DNA of 27,791 bases from CAZSHG01 sp964606695 [NCBI: uncultured bacterium] (GTDB lineage Bacteria; UBP14; UBA6098): the NCBI GenBank assembly GCA_964606695.1, contig CAZSHG010000036.1:1-27791 (forward strand), given 5' to 3'. Shown here piece by piece: positions 12,914 to 20,105 of this stretch. Position numbers and translations under genes: made by a program. Numbering within the stretch: position 1 is the first letter of the stretch; the number at the start of each line of letters is the position of its first letter. The notes below the pieces were generated by a model, which did no database searches, was not told the origin of the DNA, and was given only the letters and a program-made list of their open reading frames with translations.

Positions 12914-15900
12914 GAAGATTATCTCCCTGATACTACTAATAATCGCTTCTTCTGTTTTCGCGGAATTGTCGTGCGGTTTTATCATCGATTTGACGCCGCC
13001 CTTCGTTCTACCGGACGGCCTCTACCCTCCGCCGGAAACGACTCTTGCAGAAACTGACGTTACGATGGATATCGATATCGACGACGGCATCGCCGGGGTC
13101 TGGGACGACAGCGTGCGAATCGTAGTCTCTGTCAACGGTTTTCCGACCGATTCTATAATCGGCGCGACGAGTTTCCCTCAATCCTTTTCTTCTGGCGATA
13201 CCGTGGATGTTTGCATCCGCGCGATAGATGAGATTTACGACACGCTCTGGTGCACCTGCCCGGCAAACGAACTGGATAGTTGTTGGAGGTTTTATATACT
13301 CGAATGTGACACGTTTATGGTCGAACATATCTGCCCGAATCCTTGCGATATAACAACTTCCTGTGATGATCAGTTTGCTTCGATGCGATTATACCCCGCC
13401 AGTTCACCCGGAGATTTAGCGGTATTCGCTATCGACGAAATAATTGCAGTTATCGAACGAAGTTCTGCTCCTACCGAAACGCTATATGCCGCACCGAGGT
13501 TATCGGTTATCGGGGATACTGTTCAAGTTCTCGCGCCTTTTAGCGGTTATTCTAACGGCGATACAGTAAAAGTCTTCATTCATTCTCGAAATGAATGTCC
13601 TGTGGTTTTATCCGATACTTGCCAATTCATCGTAGATCTCCAGCCGCCGGTGTTAGTCGATTATTTCCCGCCGGAGGACACCACAATCGGCCTATCTTCC
13701 CCGTCGATTATAATCAACCTCTTCGATTCGCTTGCAGGGGTTTTACCCGAAAGCACAATCATACGGAGTATTGCCAATCATTCAGACGGCACCGCGGATA
13801 CGGTTTTATGGTATGGTTCTGGCGTCATGGTTGGGGATTATCAGCCGTTGGATACGGTGCAAATTTGTATCCTGCAGGCGATGGACAATATCGATTATTA
13901 CGAAGGTTGCACATGCCCGCCGAATGTCATGGACACAACCTGCTGGGAATTCAACGTCTTCTATTGTGTGGCAGGTCCCTTCGCTGAAGTCGTTTATCCC
14001 GATTCCTGTGGCTACATTACCAGTTGTAACGATCAAGAAATCCATTGGGAGATATTCGACACAACCGGTCTGACAATCGACGATACGACGATCCAGATCC
14101 ATGTTTCCATTCGAGGGCCTTCAGGTGCGCTGGATACTAATATTACAACCTTTTCGGCGACATTGAGCTGGGACGGCATATCGAACCTCTATTTCCAGCC
14201 CGGCGTGGACGGCTGGTTTTGGAATAGCGGGGATACCGTAACAGTAAGCCTTATCGGCGCGAACAACACTGGCGGCTGTCCTCTCGATTCACCCGCCGAA
14301 TGTAGTTTCATAGTCGATCTGGATCCGCCGGTGGCCTACGATTTCGAACCGCCGCTGGGCGATGTCGTCAGTTCGATGAATCCATTTGTAAATGCATCTT
14401 ACATCGATTCCATTTGTTCGCTTTACGATGCGACTGCTTCCTGGAGTCTTTTCCGTAGTGGCATGCTTATCGACGGACCAACCAGTTTCATGTTAGGTTC
14501 TTCAATTTCCATTTCATCTCCCGAAACCGGTGATTCCGTCGTAGTCTGCCTTGACCTTGCCGACTACCCCGATTTCGATTACTGCCCACCAAACGACACT
14601 ACGATATGCTGGTGGTTTACGCTATCACTCGATGCTCCTACTGCGTGGATTATCGAACCACTCGACCTCGATGGCGACAGTGTAGTTACCAGCGCTTGCG
14701 ATTGCCAACCGATCATTATCGGAATTTCGGATTCGGATGGCATAGACGAGAGCACTATACAACTCGACATTGAGGGCACGATTTACGATACCGACGACCC
14801 GGAACTCGTCTGGGACGGCGATACTATGCTAACTTTTACGCCAACCACACCATGCTGGTCTGACGGCGATGTCGTCGATTTCGAGCTTATAGCCGCCGAG
14901 GACAGCCTTGGAACACCGCTGGGCGCTCCATTAGCAGGCAGTTTCATTCCTGATTATTCGCCACCGGTAATGGTAGGGACATATCCGCCTGAAGGTTCCG
15001 TTATTCCGGGCCCATGGGGAGATATCACCTACGCGATATTCGAGGACATTCCATCCGGTTTAGACAGCCTGTTCCCGTCGATCGGCTACGTTTTCGACGA
15101 CGGCTTAATGATACTGAACCAAGCAGTTATCTGGCAGGGCGATACAGCGTTGATTCCCGGAACAGATACTCTCGCAATAGACGGCACAATCGATATCTGC
15201 TTCGAGGAGATTCAGGATTCGCCGGATTATTGTCTTAACAGTGTCGATACATGCTTTTCATTCGAAGTGGTTACAGGCGAACCCGCCGCTGTTTGGGTTC
15301 TGCCAATCGATGAAAACGCTGACGGCGACACTATTACGGCTTGCGATTGTCAGGAGATAGTTTTCGAGATTACAACGACCTATGGCCTATTCCCGGAATC
15401 GACACTGGTGAGAATCAACTCAGTCGATTATCCCTACGACCCGGCCTGGATGACGTTCACCGCCGATCATGATAGCCTCATCCTCGATCCATTACCGATA
15501 TGCCCATTCAGCGACGGTGATGTTGTCGATGTCGAACTTGTTATGCTTGTGGATAGCACATTAGGTCATCTTGTTACACCGTTATCTGGCAGTTTCCACG
15601 TCGATCTTGCCGGACCGGAATTTACCGGAGCTTATCCGACCTCCCCGGTCAGCGGGATTGAAACGGATGTTTATATTTCAGCATCCGATGTCGTTTGCGG
15701 CGATGTAATCGCTGATTCTATAGTAATTTTCGATGACCTGGGCGGTGTTTTCGATTTCGTCTACGATACACTCAGCCTTTCATTATCTGGTCTTACCGGA
15801 GGAACATATACGGCTTGCGTTTACGCTCACGACGATTGCGCCGATTATTGCGGCCCGAATTACGCCGATTCATGCTGGGAATTCGAGGTCATGATTGGCG

Positions 15901-18900
15901 AACCGGCGGCGAATTGGGTAGAACCAATCGATATCAATCTCGATGGCGACACCATTTCCGCCTGTAGTTGTCAAGTGGTAATCTTCGAGATTACAACGAC
16001 CTATGGCCTGTTCCCGGAATCGACTATCGTTCGTGTGGACGGTATCCCCTATTCGTGGGATCCGTCCTGGATGACGTTAACCGACGACCACGACAGTCTC
16101 ATTATCGATCCATTGCCTGTTTGCCCCCATACTCACGGCGCTCTCGTAACCGCCGCCGTAATCGAAATGGTCGATAGCACCGGTGGGCATCTTGTGGAAA
16201 CAGAATCCGGAAGTTTCAGAATCGATCTGCGTGGCCCGACATTCTCCGGAGCGTTCCCCACTGGCATTTACAGTTTGCCCGACGTGAACATTCGAATCAA
16301 TTCCAGTGACGATATCTGCCCCGATGTCGTGGCCGATTCTATCGTCGTTTCCATAGGCGGAAGTCCCGTGGCGAGTGCGGTCGATACTCTTGGTATCGCC
16401 TATTCCGGTCTTGCCGACGACGATGTAGTAACGGTTTGTGCCTTCGTCCACGACAATTGCGCCGATTATTGCGGTTCAAATTATTCTGATACCTGCTGGA
16501 GTTTCGACGTTACTCTCGGGGCAATCAGCGCCAGCGTGATTTATCCCGAGGACACGGACGGCGACGGTTTAGTAGTTACGGGCTGTCAGGGGCCTCCAAT
16601 CTACTGGTTGATTTTCTCGGATTACGATATTGTCCCCGAATCCACGTGGATTTTTATCGAGGGGATTCCCTTCGACCTGTCATCCGACGGCCTTAGCGCT
16701 TCCGCAGGCTTCGATACCCTTTTCTGGAATGCGGACAGCAGTATATGGTATAGCGATTCGCAAGTAATCAATCATGAATTATTCCGTCTGTTCGACGTTA
16801 CCGGCGAATCTCTCGCGCCGAGTGTGGTCGATTCTTTCCTGATCGATATATCCCCTCCTGCACTTCTGGACAGATGGCCATACCCTTCGACTTATACCCT
16901 CGATCCAGTTTTCGGATTCTTCGTCATTGATACTGTGTATAGAATCGATTACGATGATTTCCTGGTAACCTTCGAGACTCCAACAAGAACCGACGAGTTC
17001 GACGTATCATCGCCCTATGCGGAATGGTCGGGAGATTCGCTTATAATCGACTATCTCGCGTATCCCGAAGCATTTAGTTGGGGCGATTCTGTGCTGGTTT
17101 GCCTTCACCTGCACGATTGCGTCGATGTTTGCGAACCTAATTATCTGGACACGTGCTGGATTGTGGTGATTCAAGATACTTTCCCACCCTACGCCGATTC
17201 ATGGACATGGAGTTCCGGTTGCGACGACCAGGCCGTGCCCTGGCTGGTGTTCGATGATCACGTTGGAGTCGATACGACTCGTTTTGATGTCACAATCGAC
17301 GGCGCGGGATGGTCCCTCACCGACCCGGAGGTTTCATTTGCCGGCCCAGAAACACTTTATTACCAGCCTTCGATCCCATGGACTGAGGGAATTCACACGG
17401 GTTGCGTCGCAGGATTATGGGACTGGCATAATAATCCCATCGATTCGGCTTATTGTTACGATTTCCTTATCGATTTAACCCCGCCGGAAATCGTTTTCCT
17501 GACACCATCCTGTTCAACCGAGGTTCACGACACGCTTGCGGAGATAACCTTCACTGTCTCGGACTCGCTTTCCCCGCTCAATCCGGATTCGTGCTGGATA
17601 GTAGTTCGCGGCGATACCTTCATGCTCGATTCTCTATCAGCAAGCGGCGACACGTTCACATTCGATCCGGCGACGGAAGGTTGGGTCTGGGCAGTCGATG
17701 AAACAGTCGTTTACTGCGTCCACGCCTCGGATATGCCGACCTATTGCTCGAACACGGACGAACGTTGTTGTGAATTCTACATTTTGCAATCTACGCTCTG
17801 GGCGGAACTACTACATCCGCCGAATGTATTTACAAGCTGTTCTCTGCAGACAGTCAGCTGGTTATTCCACGGATTAATCGACACAACAAGCGCAATAGTC
17901 GTCTTAGGCGATACTAATATTTTCGACATGACCGACCCCGAGTTGTATTTTAATGGGGACACCCTATTCTTTGAACCCACATCAACATGGTTGGACAGCC
18001 AATTTGTCCATTTATGCCTTGTTTACGCGGAGGATACATTCGGGGTCGTTCTCGATGATACAATATGTTCCGACTTCGGCGTCGATCTAACCTCACCCGT
18101 CTTTTACGGTTTAGATCCGGCTCCGGGAGAGGAAGTCGATATCACTTCGCCGATAATATCGTTAAGTATATATGATGATCTCTCCGGACTCGATCCGTTT
18201 TCTATCATAATGACCGTAAACGGAGAAACAGTGGGGCCAACTCTGATAGACGACAGTTTGTCCTTTAATCCGTCGGACAGCGGATGGACATGGAGCGGCG
18301 GAGATACTATAACGGTATGTATCTGGGCGGCTGATAACGCCCAGTTCTGCGGCGCTAACGCCGATTCGATCTGTTACGAATTTGCAATAGCCTCCGGTGG
18401 ACCGGAAATTACGCCCATTATCCCGCCCGCTGAATCTCTGTGGTCGGCGTGTAACGATCAGGGCGCTATGTTCACCATTCTCGATCCGGACAGCGTCGAT
18501 TCTTCGTCGATAATCGTTACCGTGAACGGCGACACCATAACGTCGTGGGCGTTCTCTAACGATACGCTTCAATATTCCACCCCGGCCTCGTGGAACGACG
18601 GCGATACGATCACCGTTTGTGTTTGGGCGGAGGATATGCTGGGTAATCCCTGCGACGATTGGGGATGTATCACCTATTTCATCGACCTTGAAGCTCCGGT
18701 TATTAGTAATATTGATCCGACTCCCGAGACCAGCATAGCGGCGACTCCGACATTCGATATCATTGTAGCGGACAGTGGTAGCGGTATCGATGGATCGAGT
18801 GTTACCATCTCACTCGACGGTAACACCTATGTCCCCGGCGATGGCTTCCTTACTTTCGATGGTGTTACTATCACGCTCGATCCCGATACGACATTCGCAC

Positions 18901-19604
18901 AGGGCGATACCTTGACGCTCTGTATCGATTCTTTGATAGATTCGCCCGACCTTTGCTTGCCGAATCAGCTCGATTCATGCTGGATATATGTTGTCGAGGT
19001 TCTGCCTGATATGTGGACAGACGACAGCATGGTTATGATCGACCCGGCTTCTATAGTTGAAGGCGACACTATTACTTTCACTGGCACTATGTTCCAGGAA
19101 TACTCATACGCCGATTTCTCGTGGGATATCGTCGCCAACGGCATAACCATAATGGATAGCTTTGCGGTGCTAAACGCCGGGGAATTGATGACCGTCGTCA
19201 GAGATTTCTACGGTGTCTTTGTCGAACTCGGCCCCGGAGATTACGTCCTCTGCATGCGTCTCGATCCCGAAGATTATTGGGCGGAATGGAACGAGGACAA
19301 CAATATTGGATGCACTAACCTGTCAATTATTTCCAGCGAATGCGACGCTCACCCCAGCCCTTTCTCCCCCAACGGCGACGGCGTAAACGATTACGCCATA
19401 TTCAATTATCCGGGGCAGGCGGCGATGGATGCCGTTATCAAAATATATGACATGGAGGGACAGCAGGTCAGGGAATTGAAAAACGCGAATATTTGGGACG
19501 GCGCGGACGGTGCCGGTCAACCGCTCCCCAGGGATATTTACATGTATCTGGTGATTCGCGACGACGAGATTATTTGCAAGGGAACTATCTATCTGGCACG
19601 ATAG
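12906..19604 (+). CDS. Giant repetitive Cys-rich secreted protein with gliding-type C-terminal sorting domain
   Basis: This 2232-aa, strongly acidic protein has a signal peptide (MNRKIISLILLIIASSVFA|EL). The body is ten tandem units of about 200-225 aa, each opening with a [IV]DL.PP-type motif and holding two Ig-like halves. The first half ends in GDT[VI].VC...A.D...C..N..D[ST]CW.F. The second contains .AC[DN][DC]Q, an 'ST.I.V.I.G' strand pair and GD.V...L. The Cys spacing suggests one or two disulfides per half. The end (about 2040-2232) is a CARDB-like domain (WNEDNNIGCTNLSI) then a type B-like tail: PSPFSPNGDGVNDYAIF, IKIYDMEGQQVREL, WDGADGAGQPLP and CKGTIYLAR. The start at 12906 is set by AAGGGGG and a normal signal peptide. 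Architecture and export tail point to a cell-surface adhesin or filament-like protein; ligand unknown. Confidence 0.85.
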   Translation: MNRKIISLILLIIASSVFAELSCGFIIDLTPPFVLPDGLYPPPETTLAETDVTMDIDIDDGIAGVWDDSVRIVVSVNGFPTDSIIGATSFPQSFSSGDTVDVCIRAIDEIYDTLWCTCPANELDSCWRFYILECDTFMVEHICPNPCDITTSCDDQFASMRLYPASSPGDLAVFAIDEIIAVIERSSAPTETLYAAPRLSVIGDTVQVLAPFSGYSNGDTVKVFIHSRNECPVVLSDTCQFIVDLQPPVLVDYFPPEDTTIGLSSPSIIINLFDSLAGVLPESTIIRSIANHSDGTADTVLWYGSGVMVGDYQPLDTVQICILQAMDNIDYYEGCTCPPNVMDTTCWEFNVFYCVAGPFAEVVYPDSCGYITSCNDQEIHWEIFDTTGLTIDDTTIQIHVSIRGPSGALDTNITTFSATLSWDGISNLYFQPGVDGWFWNSGDTVTVSLIGANNTGGCPLDSPAECSFIVDLDPPVAYDFEPPLGDVVSSMNPFVNASYIDSICSLYDATASWSLFRSGMLIDGPTSFMLGSSISISSPETGDSVVVCLDLADYPDFDYCPPNDTTICWWFTLSLDAPTAWIIEPLDLDGDSVVTSACDCQPIIIGISDSDGIDESTIQLDIEGTIYDTDDPELVWDGDTMLTFTPTTPCWSDGDVVDFELIAAEDSLGTPLGAPLAGSFIPDYSPPVMVGTYPPEGSVIPGPWGDITYAIFEDIPSGLDSLFPSIGYVFDDGLMILNQAVIWQGDTALIPGTDTLAIDGTIDICFEEIQDSPDYCLNSVDTCFSFEVVTGEPAAVWVLPIDENADGDTITACDCQEIVFEITTTYGLFPESTLVRINSVDYPYDPAWMTFTADHDSLILDPLPICPFSDGDVVDVELVMLVDSTLGHLVTPLSGSFHVDLAGPEFTGAYPTSPVSGIETDVYISASDVVCGDVIADSIVIFDDLGGVFDFVYDTLSLSLSGLTGGTYTACVYAHDDCADYCGPNYADSCWEFEVMIGEPAANWVEPIDINLDGDTISACSCQVVIFEITTTYGLFPESTIVRVDGIPYSWDPSWMTLTDDHDSLIIDPLPVCPHTHGALVTAAVIEMVDSTGGHLVETESGSFRIDLRGPTFSGAFPTGIYSLPDVNIRINSSDDICPDVVADSIVVSIGGSPVASAVDTLGIAYSGLADDDVVTVCAFVHDNCADYCGSNYSDTCWSFDVTLGAISASVIYPEDTDGDGLVVTGCQGPPIYWLIFSDYDIVPESTWIFIEGIPFDLSSDGLSASAGFDTLFWNADSSIWYSDSQVINHELFRLFDVTGESLAPSVVDSFLIDISPPALLDRWPYPSTYTLDPVFGFFVIDTVYRIDYDDFLVTFETPTRTDEFDVSSPYAEWSGDSLIIDYLAYPEAFSWGDSVLVCLHLHDCVDVCEPNYLDTCWIVVIQDTFPPYADSWTWSSGCDDQAVPWLVFDDHVGVDTTRFDVTIDGAGWSLTDPEVSFAGPETLYYQPSIPWTEGIHTGCVAGLWDWHNNPIDSAYCYDFLIDLTPPEIVFLTPSCSTEVHDTLAEITFTVSDSLSPLNPDSCWIVVRGDTFMLDSLSASGDTFTFDPATEGWVWAVDETVVYCVHASDMPTYCSNTDERCCEFYILQSTLWAELLHPPNVFTSCSLQTVSWLFHGLIDTTSAIVVLGDTNIFDMTDPELYFNGDTLFFEPTSTWLDSQFVHLCLVYAEDTFGVVLDDTICSDFGVDLTSPVFYGLDPAPGEEVDITSPIISLSIYDDLSGLDPFSIIMTVNGETVGPTLIDDSLSFNPSDSGWTWSGGDTITVCIWAADNAQFCGANADSICYEFAIASGGPEITPIIPPAESLWSACNDQGAMFTILDPDSVDSSSIIVTVNGDTITSWAFSNDTLQYSTPASWNDGDTITVCVWAEDMLGNPCDDWGCITYFIDLEAPVISNIDPTPETSIAATPTFDIIVADSGSGIDGSSVTISLDGNTYVPGDGFLTFDGVTITLDPDTTFAQGDTLTLCIDSLIDSPDLCLPNQLDSCWIYVVEVLPDMWTDDSMVMIDPASIVEGDTITFTGTMFQEYSYADFSWDIVANGITIMDSFAVLNAGELMTVVRDFYGVFVELGPGDYVLCMRLDPEDYWAEWNEDNNIGCTNLSIISSECDAHPSPFSPNGDGVNDYAIFNYPGQAAMDAVIKIYDMEGQQVRELKNANIWDGADGAGQPLPRDIYMYLVIRDDEIICKGTIYLAR
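12976..19000 (+). repeat. Ten tandem ~0.6-0.68-kb coding repeat units
   Basis: The unit-opening motif occurs near 12980, 13630, 14310, 14945, 15600, 16220, 16840, 17465, 18080 and 18680. Spacing drifts from about 650-680 bp in the N-terminal units to about 600-625 bp in the C-terminal ones. Most units have diverged at the DNA level. The pair around 15363 and 15984 is exceptional: a 41-bp block differs at a single base, offset by exactly 621 bp (207 codons). Confidence 0.75.
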
Positions 19605-19620
19605 GATTAAACGAAAATAA

Positions 19621-19640
19621 GGGGCGCTGTAATATGCCCC
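19621..19640. terminator. Possible bidirectional terminator between convergent genes
   Basis: GGGGC (19621-19625) and GCCCC (19636-19640) form a short GC stem with a 10-nt loop in the 77-bp gap between the giant gene and the converging membrane-protein gene. A CTTCTTT tract follows on the plus strand and a TTATTTT tract follows on the minus strand. The stem is short, so confidence is moderate. Confidence 0.4.
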
Positions 19641-19681
19641 GCTTCTTTCAAATAGATATTCTCATTAATGTAAAACTTTAA

Positions 19682-20020
19682 CTATTTACCTCTACCCTCT
19701 TTTTTTTCAGTATGATATACTGAATGAATGATCGACGCGCCGTGAATAATTATCGCCGATGCGAAGCACACGATAATGGTAGTCAGATTCATCGTTCCCC
19801 AGACATCCGGTGTCGGCGCATTGGGATCGAAATCCAGGACAAGATCCATATAACCGATATATCCCTTGATGAATTTAAACACCCCGAATAAGAAAAAACC
19901 CAGCGCACCGCCCATCATCGACCGGCCTAAGGCCTTGAACCCCATGAAGATCTGCCCAAGTCCGGGAAGAACTACCGAGGCCAATATCGGTCCGAATACC
20001 AGTTGTTTCTTTTTGTTCAT
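19682..20020 (-). CDS. Small multi-pass membrane protein
   Basis: This is a 112-aa protein with three likely membrane helices at about residues 8-28, 32-52 and 80-102. The first carries LPGLGQIFMGF, a motif seen in TM2- and DUF5683-like membrane proteins of FCB bacteria. The loop DFDPNAPTPDVWG between helices 2 and 3 is acidic, and the C-terminus (HTEKKEGRGK) is basic and probably cytoplasmic. It is transcribed away from the propeller/C39 gene with overlapping predicted promoters. A function beyond 'membrane protein' is not supported. Confidence 0.7.
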   Translation of the reverse strand: MNKKKQLVFGPILASVVLPGLGQIFMGFKALGRSMMGGALGFFLFGVFKFIKGYIGYMDLVLDFDPNAPTPDVWGTMNLTTIIVCFASAIIIHGASIIHSVYHTEKKEGRGK

Positions 20021-20032
20021 GTAAGCCTATAC

Positions 20033-20061
20033 TTGCTTTTTCAATTCCATTTCTTTATATT
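20033..20061 (+). promoter_or_regulatory. Predicted rightward promoter of the propeller/C39 gene
   Basis: TTGCTT (20033-20038) and TATATT (20056-20061) are separated by 17 bp. The -10 box overlaps the -10 box of the leftward promoter. The predicted start near 20068 leaves a leader of about 38 nt with no clear ribosome binding site. Confidence 0.5.
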
Positions 20062-20086
20062 ATATAAGATGTGGAACGGCAGTCAA
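20059..20086 (-). promoter_or_regulatory. Predicted leftward promoter of the small membrane protein
   Basis: On the minus strand TTGACT (20086-20081), a 16-bp spacer and a perfect TATAAT (20064-20059) are seen. This is one of the best consensus matches in the window. Its -10 box shares bases 20059-20061 with that of the rightward promoter. Confidence 0.6.
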
Positions 20087-20105
20087 ATCAAACCTTCAAA
20101 TCGAT

